Below, in pieces: positions 10,153-17,636 of a stretch of DNA of 42,532 nt. This DNA is from Planctomycetota bacterium (GTDB lineage Bacteria; Planctomycetota; UBA1135; UBA2386): contig JAEUHP010000024.1 in assembly GCA_016795295.1 (NCBI GenBank), positions 1 through 42,532 on the forward strand. The letters are read 5' to 3'. A model generated the notes under the pieces. That model worked only from the letters and a program-made list of their open reading frames with translations, ran no database searches and was not told where the DNA came from. Every line of letters begins with the position of its first letter. The stretch's first letter is position 1. Both the position numbers and the translations under genes were made by a program.

Positions 10153-12411
10153 ATGCGTCTCCCAACACTCTTCGGCTTGCGCGCGGATGCAGAGATCGGC
10201 TCGTGGCTGTCTGCAATCCTCGTGACTGTGTTCCTGTCTCTCCATGGTGCTTTGCTCCCCGCGCAGCATTCCTCGCTGCGAGCTTGGGGCGGGTGGACCT
10301 TCGATACTCGCGGCCGCGATGCGTTCATAGTGGGTATTGCGGCAAATTATGACATGTCTGCTGTGCTGACGGCCGACGGCGCCATTCATGCGAACGGAAG
10401 TGTTTTCAATACATTCAACCACGTGCCTCCCCTTCCTGCGGGCAGGCGATATGTCGCCATGTCCGTGCACTCAGGTGGTGGAGCTGCGGTTGTTGACAAT
10501 GGAGAGATCGTTGTCTGGGGGATGGTCGGGCATACAACTTTGCCAGTTCCTGTGTTCTCTCCACCCCCTCCTTTGCCGGCGGGGGTTGCCTACACGGATG
10601 TTGCAACCGGCACTTGGAGCGTCTATGGGCACTGTGTTGCCATGCGGTCGGACGGACAGGTGGTGGCATGGGGCGACAATTCAGTTGGTCAGTGCAATCT
10701 GCCGCAAATGCCGCCAGGTGTCAGCGTAGCCAAGGTTGTGTGTTGGGGCGGGACAACATATCTCATTCGCAGCGACGGTAATGTCGATGTCGTGGGATCG
10801 AACATGAGTGGAGAGCATGCGATCCCCAGCTTGCCCGCAGGAACTGGCTACGTGGATATTCGGCCGTGTCCTTCCTTCCGCCTCGCGCTGCGCACCGACG
10901 GCGAAATCGTCGCCTGGGGCGACAACTCCTACGGCCAATGCAACGTCCCGCCGCTGCCGCCTGGCACCGTGTACACGGCCATGGCCGGCGGGTTCGGCCA
11001 CGCCCACGCGGTGCGCTCAGACCACGTGATCGTCTCCTGGGGAGCGCAATTCGATCCGGCACCAACCATCGACCCGGGCAATCCCTGCCTCCAACTCGCC
11101 GGCGGCTATTGGCACATGCTGGCCCGGTTCGCCGACGGCACCGTCGTCGGCTGGGGCAGAAACGGCTTCTACCAGTCGCAGATCCCAGGCTTGCGCTGGC
11201 TGCAGGGCAGCAGCCCGCAGCCGCTCTGGTTCCGGGACGTTTCCCAGGGCAGTGCCCATACGCTCGCCGTGATCTCCTCGGGGCGTGTCATCGGCTTCGG
11301 CGAAACGGGCAACTCGCGCACCACGCCACCCTCGTGGTTCGACCAATACACCTTTCGCAGGGCAGAGGCCGGCGGGTGGCACAGTGCGGCATTGACCACC
11401 GCGGGGGAGCTGTTTCTGTGGGGCGACAATTCGCTCGGGCAGTGCAGCTTGCCGCCTGCGCCGGCTGGCGTGACGTACGTGGACATGGACCTGTCGATCA
11501 CGCACTCCGTTGCCGTGCGCAGCGATGGCCAGGCGGTTGCGTTCGGCTCCAACACGTTCGGCGAGACCGTGGTGCCGCCGTTGCCTGCCGGCATGCGCTA
11601 CACCGGCTGTGCGGCGGCGTATGGCAGAACGAGGTTGATCCGCTCCGACGGCCGGATGGTGTCCTTCGGGTCGGGTATCGGCCCCTACAACGTTGCGACG
11701 CCGCCTGCGGGCCGACGCTATCTGAAGGTGGCCACGGGCCAGTTCGTGACCGGGATCCTGTGCAATGACGGTAGTGTGGTCGCCTGGCGTTCCGATCCGT
11801 CCCGGGATCGCCTGCCGCCGGTGCTGCCTCCGGGGGTGTACTATGTCGAGGTTGCAGCGGGGGATTACCACTTGATACTGCGCCGTTCTGACGGCTTGTC
11901 CGAATTGGCGGGCAACATCACGAGGCAGCTCGACTGGATGCCCGCACTCGATCCGGGGACGTCCTACGTGCAGGTGTCCGCCGGCTACAATACCGTGGCG
12001 GCGCGGGTGGGGCCGACCAGCACTTACGTTGGCTTTGCTTCGGGGTGCGCGGGGAGCCGGCCGGCGGCGCGGCTGATTCCGGCGGACACCCCGAGGATAG
12101 GCAATACCCTGGAAGTGAGATTGCTCGACCTGCCACAGCACAGTGCGGTGGTGGCGTTCGGCTGGCTGCGCCCGGCACCCGTGCCATTGACCCTCCAGGG
12201 TTTGCCTGGCTGCTCCTGGAACATCAGCCTCGATGCCTCGGTGTTCGTGGTTGGCCAGGAGAATGAAGCGGTCTACCGATTGCCGATCCCGGACTGGCCG
12301 GGACTCATCGGCCTCTCCTTCCACAACCAGGCCGTGGTCCTGGATCCGGGTGCGAATGCCGCCGGGGCGGTGGTTTCGGACGCGGCGCAGGGCGTGATCG
12401 GCAACTGGTGA
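10153..12411 (+). CDS. Secreted RCC1-like beta-propeller repeat protein
   Basis: A 752-residue protein with a signal segment (hydrophobic ILVTVFLSLHGALLPAQ, ~23-39). About 13 repeats of ~45-50 residues follow, built on the RCC1-type core DGxVVAWGDNSxGQCNLP. Clear copies are DGQVVAWGDNSVGQCNLP, DGEIVAWGDNSYGQCNVP and AGELFLWGDNSLGQCSLP. RCC1-like domains form seven-bladed propellers, so 13 repeats could form two. After the repeats (from about residue 620) comes a module starting FASGCAG and containing LPGCSW, LPIPDWPGLIGLSFHNQAV and a final VSDAAQGVIG. That module recurs in other secreted proteins of this window. Codon use changes within the gene near 10,865, from AT-tolerant to strongly GC-ending codons. 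Function is unknown; binding at the cell surface is a guess. Confidence 0.88.
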   Translation: MRLPTLFGLRADAEIGSWLSAILVTVFLSLHGALLPAQHSSLRAWGGWTFDTRGRDAFIVGIAANYDMSAVLTADGAIHANGSVFNTFNHVPPLPAGRRYVAMSVHSGGGAAVVDNGEIVVWGMVGHTTLPVPVFSPPPPLPAGVAYTDVATGTWSVYGHCVAMRSDGQVVAWGDNSVGQCNLPQMPPGVSVAKVVCWGGTTYLIRSDGNVDVVGSNMSGEHAIPSLPAGTGYVDIRPCPSFRLALRTDGEIVAWGDNSYGQCNVPPLPPGTVYTAMAGGFGHAHAVRSDHVIVSWGAQFDPAPTIDPGNPCLQLAGGYWHMLARFADGTVVGWGRNGFYQSQIPGLRWLQGSSPQPLWFRDVSQGSAHTLAVISSGRVIGFGETGNSRTTPPSWFDQYTFRRAEAGGWHSAALTTAGELFLWGDNSLGQCSLPPAPAGVTYVDMDLSITHSVAVRSDGQAVAFGSNTFGETVVPPLPAGMRYTGCAAAYGRTRLIRSDGRMVSFGSGIGPYNVATPPAGRRYLKVATGQFVTGILCNDGSVVAWRSDPSRDRLPPVLPPGVYYVEVAAGDYHLILRRSDGLSELAGNITRQLDWMPALDPGTSYVQVSAGYNTVAARVGPTSTYVGFASGCAGSRPAARLIPADTPRIGNTLEVRLLDLPQHSAVVAFGWLRPAPVPLTLQGLPGCSWNISLDASVFVVGQENEAVYRLPIPDWPGLIGLSFHNQAVVLDPGANAAGAVVSDAAQGVIGNW

Positions 12412-12443
12412 GTGGGTTGCGGCAGCGAAGAGCGCGGAAAGTC

Positions 12444-12471
12444 GCGGTTGCCGGGACTTCCCGGTCGCCGC
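12444..12471 (+). terminator. Hairpin between the RCC1-like gene and the thioredoxin gene
   Basis: An inner stem CCGGG/CCCGG with loop ACTT is enclosed by an outer stem GCGG/CCGC across a 3+3 internal loop. It starts 33 bp after the RCC1-like stop and ends 21 bp before the thioredoxin ATG. No clear T-run follows, so termination is only likely. Confidence 0.4.
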
Positions 12472-12492
12472 GGCCGGGGTATTCTGTTGCCC

Positions 12493-13479
12493 ATGGTTCG
12501 CTCCCACGCTGCGTTCGTCCTCGCTGGCCTCGCCCTCGCGGCGGTCGCCCCCGCCCAGCTCCAGAAGGGCTCCTTGCCCCCGGAGCTGACCTTCGACAAG
12601 GTCTGGAACGACGGTCCCGCGACCTTCGCCGACCTCGCCGGCAAGGTGGTGATCCTCGACTTCGCCCAGACTTGGTGAGGGCCCTGCAAGGCGGCCGTCC
12701 CGCACCTCAACGAACTTCACGCGAAGTTTGCGGAGCGGGGGCTGCTGCTCATCGGCGTGTCCGATGAGGACGAGAAGAAGATCGAAGACACCTTCATCAC
12801 CCAGCTCGGCGCGAAGTACCCCTTCGTGAAGGCCAAGGGCTGCAACCAGAAGTACGCCATCAAGTTCTTCCCCAGCGTCTACTGCATCGACGCCAGCGGT
12901 ACCGTGCACTCGGTTCCGGAAGATCGCATGCCCACCGAGGCCATGATCGAGGAACTGCTGGCGGGTGTGTCGCTGGTGCCGAAGGCGCCGGAGGGGGCGG
13001 CGTTCGACGCGCTGCGCTCGATGTGGCAGAAGCGCGAGCACCTGAAGCTGCGCGACCACCTCGCCAAGATGCTGGCGCAGCCGAACCTCGACGCGACCCT
13101 GCGCGAGGTCTACACGGCCCACCAGCAGGAGTTGGAGAAGCGCACCGAACGCGCGACTCAGCGCGCCGAAAAGCTGGGCGCTGGGCCCGACTACCTCGCT
13201 TCGAAGGATCAGTTGCAGCGCTTGGAGCGGGAGTGGAAGGGGCTGCCCCCGGCCGAGGAGGCCAAGAAGCAGCTCGCAAGGTTCAGCGGCGATGCTGCGA
13301 TCAAGAAAGAGATCGCTGCCAGCCAGGCCCTCGAGAAGTTGCTGGCGCAGTACGACACCAGCCGGCAGTCGCAGGCCAAGAAGCTGGTCGTGGAGCTCGA
13401 GGCGTTCGCCAAGAAGCACACCGGCACCCTGGCGGCGCAGCAGGCCGAAGCCCAGCGCAAACGTCTGGCTGGTGGCTGA
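12493..13479 (+). CDS. TlpA-like thioredoxin-fold protein with in-frame TGA read as selenocysteine (UGPC)
   Basis: Read through one TGA this is a 328-residue extracytoplasmic thiol-disulfide oxidoreductase. A signal peptide (1-~22, ending AVAPAQ) is followed by a TlpA/redoxin domain: DLAGKVVILDFAQTW, then TGA at codon 62 (12676-12678), then GPCKAAVPHLNELH. The TGA sits exactly where the first catalytic Cys of WCGPC belongs, and the second Cys (C65) is kept. The rest of the fold is intact, including GLLLIGVSDEDE and the cis-Pro region KFFPSVYCID near 121-130. A Lys/Glu-rich helical tail (~165-328) follows. The frame is open for 266 codons after the TGA with normal codon bias. A stem-loop embracing the TGA is present. 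Routine annotation would call a 61-residue stub plus a truncated protein. The alternative is a recent nonsense mutation (TGC/TGT to TGA). UGA is a normal stop for most genes here, so general recoding is excluded. Confidence 0.82.
12674..12706 (+). promoter_or_regulatory. Candidate bacterial SECIS stem-loop enclosing the TGA
   Basis: GGTG (12674-12677, including the T and G of the TGA) pairs with CACC (12703-12706). One A-G mismatch follows, then GGG (12679-12681) pairs with CCC (12699-12701). The 17-nt interior can form further short helices, for example GCGG/CCGC around CCGTC in an alternative fold. A UGA within the lower stem is the arrangement of the E. coli fdhF SECIS. Bacterial SECIS elements vary widely, so this is only a plausible candidate judged by hand pairing. 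Confidence 0.45.
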
Positions 13480-13491
13480 GCGGTAGATCGC

Positions 13492-13522
13492 CCCCGGAGC
13501 CGCGTTGCCGCGGTGTCCGGGG
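13492..13522 (+). terminator. Long hairpin after the selenoprotein gene
   Basis: CCCCGGA/TCCGGGG (7 bp), a small G/TG bulge, then CCGCG/CGCGG (5 bp) closed by a TTGC loop. It lies 12 bp after the stop codon and 17 bp before the glycosyltransferase start. It is strong enough to end or attenuate transcription, although no T-run follows. Confidence 0.5.
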
Positions 13523-13539
13523 CGCGGCATGCTGCCGCG

Positions 13540-14433
13540 ATGCCGCGCTTCCTGGTGCTGCGTCGCGCTGCCTTCGGCGACACGCTGGTGCTGTTGCCGC
13601 TGCTGCGGGCCATGCAACGCCGCTGGCCCGACGCGTCGCTCGAACTCGCCGGCCAGGCGGACTTCGCCGCCGTGCTGCACGCGCGTGGCGCGGTCGCGGC
13701 CGTGCATTCGAGCGAGGACTTCGCCCTCTGGGCACTCACTGGGAGCGGCCCCGCCGCCGAACGGGCGCGCGGGCGGCTCTGCGCCTACCAGCGGATCGTG
13801 GCCGACCAGGAGCTGCCGGCCGGTGCGGGGTGGCCGCCGGTGGCGCGGCTGCGGCCCGAAGCGCTGGTGCCGGGCGTGCCAGCCGGACGGCAGCTCGTGC
13901 AGCAGGTGGCTGCGGTGTGGCCGTTGGCGGTGGCATGGCCGCGCGATGCCTGGTTTGGGCTGGCGCGGCCGCCGGAGCCGGCGTCGGGGCCCCTGTGGCT
14001 CTGCCCGGGTTCGGGCGCCCGCGCCAAGTGCTGGCCGCGCGCGCATTGGCTTCTGCTCGCCGCGGAGCTGTCGGCGCGCGGCGTGCCGCTCGGGGTCGTG
14101 GTCGGGCCCGCCGAGCAAGAACGCGACGATCCGCGGCGGTGGCCGTGGCCGGGGGGACTGCCATCGACGCTGTCGTTCGCCGTCGACCTGTCGCCCGTGG
14201 CCCTGGCCGACCGGTTCGCCGGCGCACGCGGCTGCGTCGGCAACGACAGTGGTCCGACGCACCTTGCGGCGATGCTCGGCGTGCCGACCGTGGCGGTGTT
14301 CGGCGCCTCGGATCCGAGCGTGTGGGCGCCGCAGGGCCCGCGGGTGCGGGTGTGCGGCGGATCGGGTCGCAGCCTCGCCGAAGTGGCGCCTGCCGAAGTC
14401 CGGGCCGCGGGGGCGGCGCTGGGGCTTTGGTGA
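13540..14433 (+). CDS. Glycosyltransferase family 9 (heptosyltransferase-like)
   Basis: A 297-residue enzyme of the GT9 (WaaC/WaaF/WaaQ-like) family, which transfers sugars such as heptose from ADP-activated donors to lipopolysaccharide core or related glycans on the cytosolic face of the membrane. The N-terminal FLVLRRAAFGDTLVLLPLL (~4-22) is the typical opening beta-alpha unit. LCPGSGARAKCWP (~155-167) and the donor-site block GNDSGPTHLAAMLGVPTVAVF (split near residues 240-260) are diagnostic. It is short for the family (usually 320-360). The ATG at 13540 was chosen because it starts directly at the conserved region. The acceptor is unknown. It converges on the lysozyme-like gene with only 7 bp between the stops. 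Confidence 0.85.
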   Translation: MPRFLVLRRAAFGDTLVLLPLLRAMQRRWPDASLELAGQADFAAVLHARGAVAAVHSSEDFALWALTGSGPAAERARGRLCAYQRIVADQELPAGAGWPPVARLRPEALVPGVPAGRQLVQQVAAVWPLAVAWPRDAWFGLARPPEPASGPLWLCPGSGARAKCWPRAHWLLLAAELSARGVPLGVVVGPAEQERDDPRRWPWPGGLPSTLSFAVDLSPVALADRFAGARGCVGNDSGPTHLAAMLGVPTVAVFGASDPSVWAPQGPRVRVCGGSGRSLAEVAPAEVRAAGAALGLW

Positions 14434-14440
14434 CGCTGCG

Positions 14441-14887
14441 TCAGGGCAGCCGTTCGCGCACGCGCCGCCAGTAGCCGTCGGTTTTCGGGTTCGTCACGCC
14501 GCGCGGGCCGCCGTTGTGGATGCGGGCGATGGTCTCGGCATGGCCGGTGGCCCAGGCGGCTGCGGCGTGCCGGCGCATGTAGGCGTCGATCACGCGTTCG
14601 GCATAGGCGCGCTGGCGGCAGTCCTGGTAGCTGCCGCCCAGGGTGCTGTCGAAGGCGGTGGCGTCGAGCCAGTAGCCTTGGTGGATCTGGTACGGGCCGA
14701 TGGCCAGGCCGCCGTCGCCGTCGGGCGGGTTCGGCCGGTCGCTGCTCTCGACGTGGCGCAGGGCGGTCAGGATGGTGTCACGCGGCCACGTTTCTGGGCG
14801 GCCGAACCACCACTGCAGCGCCAGCAACAGCACGGCGCCGGCGGCCACTGCGGTCCAGCGCCGCAGCCAGGGCCGCCGCCACTTCAC
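14441..14887 (-). CDS. Membrane-anchored i-type lysozyme/destabilase-like protein
   Basis: 148 residues starting at GTG 14887, which overlaps the upstream stop as GTGA (translational coupling). A basic N-terminus and one hydrophobic helix (~12-28) anchor it, with the domain outside. The domain has the order seen in invertebrate-type lysozymes: a Glu in HVESSDRP (E47, the position of the catalytic Glu), IGPYQIHQGYWLDA, YQDCRQRAYAERVIDAYM and the C-terminal ARIHNGGPRG...GYWRRV. The many cysteines of animal i-type lysozymes are absent; only one Cys is seen. Likely role: cleavage of peptidoglycan or another beta-1,4-linked aminosugar polymer. Alternatively it is a divergent transglycosylase. The family is recognised from remembered motifs, not from a search. 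Confidence 0.72.
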   Translation of the reverse strand: MKWRRPWLRRWTAVAAGAVLLLALQWWFGRPETWPRDTILTALRHVESSDRPNPPDGDGGLAIGPYQIHQGYWLDATAFDSTLGGSYQDCRQRAYAERVIDAYMRRHAAAAWATGHAETIARIHNGGPRGVTNPKTDGYWRRVRERLP

Positions 14888-15978
14888 GGGAAGATGCCGT
14901 CGAACTCGACGACCACGATGGTGGTGCCGTTGGCGCCCTTGGACCACGTGGTGAGGTTGCCGCTGAACGACATGTCCATGCGCACCACGGGGAAGCTGCT
15001 GCTGCCGATGCGGGTCGCCATGCCATTGCTGGTGACGGTGTCGGCCAGGGTGTTGTTGGCGGCCACGCCCACTGCCTGGCCGATCAGCGCCATGCCTTCG
15101 ATCCACGGGGCGTTCGGCAGGGTCCACGACAGCAGCGGATAACCACCGCCCTGGTTCTCCAGGACCAGGCGCGACACGAACGAGCCGAGCCACGAGGTGC
15201 AGCCGGGCATGCCGTAGACGGCGAGGTCGCTGGGCTGCTTCTCGAACGACAGGCAGGACAGCACCAACGGGAAGGCGCCGTTCAGGGTCGAGCTGAAGTT
15301 CTGGTCGATGCTGCCGCCGACGATCGCGGCGGTCGAGGACGTGGCCAGCGACAGGGCCGCGCCCTGCGCCGAGCAGCCGGCGTTGTCCAGGTTCGTGGCC
15401 AGACCGGTCACCACGTTGTTGCGGAAGTTCACCGCATCGAGCCGGTAGCTGCCGGTGGGCACGGCCACGGTGTCGGTGGTCTCGATCAGCAGCAGCAGGT
15501 TGCCTTGGCTGCCGTCGTACGGATACGGCGCCGAGAACGGCACGTGGATGCCGAACGGAGCCGGGTAGGTCGTGGTGAAGTTGACCGCCGGCAGGGTGAG
15601 CGGCCCCGAGAAGACCACCGTGCCGGTGGCGCTGCCGATGTTCGGCGCCGGTGCGGCCGTCATGGCGGCGGCGTTGGTGGCCACCGTGTAGGCCGTGACC
15701 TGGTAGTTCTTGGTGTAGGCAGGGTAGGTCTGGCTGGCGGTGACCTGGCTCTGCCGGAAGCGCATGCCGAAGATCAGGCCTGCCTGGGTGGTCAGCTGGT
15801 CGGCGTTGTAGAGCAGCTGGATCGCGCCGGTTTGCCGGCCGAACGGGTACGTGTAGACCAGCGGGCCTTCGACGTGGTCCATGCCCGGGGGCAGGACCTT
15901 GCCCTGGGCCTGGGTGGTGGTGCTGAGCGTCGGCAGCAGCAGCAGTGCCGCGAGTCGGGAGCAGAGGGGGATGCGCAT
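14884..15978 (-). CDS. Secreted beta-sandwich protein of unknown function (paralogue of the 33.3-34.4 kb protein)
   Basis: 364 residues with a clear signal peptide (MRIPLCSRLAALLLLPTL, cleavage near TTQAQ). The body has GAIQLLYNADQL, then IFGMRFRQSQ, then an alternating hydrophobic pattern and YRLDAVNF. The C-terminal module contains VYGMPGCTSW and the LPNAPWIEGMALIGQAVGV motif. The same order (LLIYDRLDL, HLGFRQDQN, YRLDRADF, C-terminal module) is found in the secreted protein at 33,340-34,419, so the two are paralogues. No catalytic motif is visible. The stop overlaps the lysozyme-like start by 4 bp, so the two proteins may be made together, one as secreted protein and one as membrane-anchored hydrolase. 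Confidence 0.82.
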   Translation of the reverse strand: MRIPLCSRLAALLLLPTLSTTTQAQGKVLPPGMDHVEGPLVYTYPFGRQTGAIQLLYNADQLTTQAGLIFGMRFRQSQVTASQTYPAYTKNYQVTAYTVATNAAAMTAAPAPNIGSATGTVVFSGPLTLPAVNFTTTYPAPFGIHVPFSAPYPYDGSQGNLLLLIETTDTVAVPTGSYRLDAVNFRNNVVTGLATNLDNAGCSAQGAALSLATSSTAAIVGGSIDQNFSSTLNGAFPLVLSCLSFEKQPSDLAVYGMPGCTSWLGSFVSRLVLENQGGGYPLLSWTLPNAPWIEGMALIGQAVGVAANNTLADTVTSNGMATRIGSSSFPVVRMDMSFSGNLTTWSKGANGTTIVVVEFDGIFP

Positions 15979-16225
15979 GGGTGGTACTAGGCTTGGTGCG
16001 GGACCGCGACGGGAGCGCTCGAGGGAGCGGTGGAACTGCCAGGATACCACCGTCGGGTCCGCCCGTCGCCGCTGCTTGCCCGGCGCGCCTTTGGCGCCGA
16101 GGCTGGACCTGCCGGGCTGCCGGGTGGGGTGGGGCCGCCGTCTGGGCGCGCGGCGATGGTGCGCTGCCATCGCCGCTTGGTGCGGCGGGTCAAGCGTTGC
16201 CCAGGACCCGGCCGATCGCAGCCTC

Positions 16226-17083
16226 ATGCGTCGTTTGCTGAGCCTGGGTTTGCTGGCGTGGCTTTGCGCCTGCTTGCCGGCCCAGGAGCGTCTGGTCACG
16301 GTGACCCTGGACGACGGCCGGGTCGTGTCCGGCCGGGTCATGGCCCTCGACCTGGGTTCGCTGCAGATCCAGGTCGGTGATCGCGTCGAAGCGGTGTCGG
16401 CGCTGCGCATCCAGTCCTGCGTGTTCGCCAAGGTTGGCGAGCCGGCTGGCGAGGCGGCGGTGGGTGAGCCGGGCCCCGAGCCAGGCGGCGCACCTGCCGA
16501 ACCACCGCCAGCGGCCTCGGCCACTGTGCCGCCGAAGGTTGCACCCCAGGGGCTGCTGCGGCAGCGCGCGTTGCCGCAGACGCTCGAGGACCCGGCCGAG
16601 CTCCGCCTCGCCGAAGCGCTCGATCCCGCGACCCAGCCGCACGACCTGCGCAATCGGCCGCTCTGGCGGCAGCGTCTGGAAGACCTGGACCAGGCCTATC
16701 CTTGGCTGTGCCCCACCGCACCGATCCAGTGGGTCAGTCTCGGCAGCCTGCTGTTCGTGCTGCTCAGCTTGTTCGTGCACGCCTCGGTGCGGATCGCTGG
16801 GCTCCATCAGGCCGGCATCGGCGGCAGCATGCTGATGGCCATCTGGTACTTGGCTGCGGGACTGCTGCAGTTCTGTCTGGTGCCCAGCGGCGACCTTGCG
16901 CTGCTGGCGACGCTGGTGGGCAACGCGGCTCTGGCCTGCTTCTGGTTGCGGCAGATCTACGGTCTGACGCGGTCGGCGACGGTGGTGGCGTTCGTGGTGC
17001 AGATCGGCTTCTTGGCGCTCGCGCTGGGCGTGGTCCAATTCGCCGATTCCGTGCTGCGTTCGGTGCGCGCCGGCCACGCGTGA
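16226..17083 (+). CDS. Membrane protein with N-terminal exported domain and four C-terminal helices
   Basis: 285 residues. A signal-like N-terminus (LLSLGLLAWLCACLPAQ) is followed by a short beta-barrel-like stretch, VTVTLDDGRVVSGRVMALDL, resembling the SH3/Sm-like domains that planctomycete-type proteins often carry. A Pro/Ala/Glu-rich linker (~75-110) follows, and then about four hydrophobic helices (WVSLGSLLFVLLSLFVH, MLMAIWYLAAGLLQFCLV, LALLATLVGNAALACFWL, ATVVAFVVQIGFLALALGVV). LACACLP could be read as a weak lipobox. Function unknown. It is divergent from the secreted-protein gene at 15,978, and the 247-bp gap between them should hold both promoters, although I see no convincing hexamers. 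Confidence 0.72.
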   Translation: MRRLLSLGLLAWLCACLPAQERLVTVTLDDGRVVSGRVMALDLGSLQIQVGDRVEAVSALRIQSCVFAKVGEPAGEAAVGEPGPEPGGAPAEPPPAASATVPPKVAPQGLLRQRALPQTLEDPAELRLAEALDPATQPHDLRNRPLWRQRLEDLDQAYPWLCPTAPIQWVSLGSLLFVLLSLFVHASVRIAGLHQAGIGGSMLMAIWYLAAGLLQFCLVPSGDLALLATLVGNAALACFWLRQIYGLTRSATVVAFVVQIGFLALALGVVQFADSVLRSVRAGHA

Positions 17084-17219
17084 GACGGCCCGCGTAGGGG
17101 GCTGGCGTAGGGGGCCGGCGCGTGGGCGGGTTGGCCGCGGATCGACTCCAGGGCGGGACGCTCTCTGGCAGGGTGAGTTGCCGCGCGCGCCAGTTTCAGG
17201 CTCAGCGCCAGCGCCAGCT

Positions 17220-17540
17220 TCAGCCGACCACGCGGTCGATGTAGGTCTTCACCGTGCGCAGATCCAAGTTGCCGGTGAAGCGGTCCACTTCCTTGCCGTC
17301 CCGGAAGAAGATGCAGGTGGGCACGCTCTGGATGTTGAAGCTGCCGGCCGCATCTTCGGCTTGGTCGATGTCGACCTTGTAGACATCGAGCTTGCCTTTG
17401 TATTCGGCGGCGACCTTGTCGATGGTCGGGGCCAGCGCCTTGCAGGGCTGGCACCAGGTCGCCGAGAAGTCGACCAGGACGGGGACTTTGGCGCTCTGGA
17501 CGGTGTTCAGGAAATTGCTGTCGTTGAGTTCGGTGACCAT
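17220..17540 (-). CDS. trxA: Thioredoxin
   Basis: 106 residues, the normal size of thioredoxin 1, a cytosolic protein disulfide reductase. The active site is WCQPC (C30, C33), with Gln in place of the usual Gly. PVLVDFSATW, the cis-Pro loop VPTCIFF and a typical C-terminal helix are present. The ATG at 17540 is preferred over an upstream TTG because the homologous protein begins there. It is the third gene of a minus-strand group with Mrp and a DUF1858-like protein, suggesting a shared thiol or Fe-S task. It differs from the exported UGPC thioredoxin at 12.5 kb, which is a separate subfamily. Confidence 0.93.
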   Translation of the reverse strand: MVTELNDSNFLNTVQSAKVPVLVDFSATWCQPCKALAPTIDKVAAEYKGKLDVYKVDIDQAEDAAGSFNIQSVPTCIFFRDGKEVDRFTGNLDLRTVKTYIDRVVG

Positions 17541-17636
17541 AGGGCTCTCGGTGCGCACTTTGCGCTGTGAGTCCAGGTGAGGCAAGGGGGCGTTGGCTCC
17601 AGCGAGTCGAGCTCGCAGAGCCCATGCACCGGGCGC

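Noticed and set aside
8953..10470. Antisense open frame spanning the end of the first secreted protein and the start of the RCC1-like gene
   Set aside because: No recognisable motif, crosses two real genes and a terminator hairpin, and has shadow-type composition.
12676..12678. TGA in the thioredoxin gene as a plain nonsense mutation or pseudogene
   Set aside because: Not fully excluded, but the exact placement at the catalytic Cys, the single interruption and the intact downstream frame make chance unlikely. It is kept as the main alternative.
12676..12678. TGA reassigned generally in this organism (for example to Trp or Gly)
   Set aside because: Most genes here, including acs, pepA, argF and argR, end with TGA at the expected family C-terminus.
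12713..12728. Hairpin AACTTC/GAAGTT as the SECIS
   Set aside because: Its loop starts about 41 nt after the TGA, further than typical for bacterial SECIS; it is inside coding sequence and may be chance.
17094..17125. Direct repeat GCGTAGGGGG near the end of the membrane-protein gene
   Set aside because: Two short imperfect copies in a G-rich gap, no inverted ends and no link to a mobile gene.
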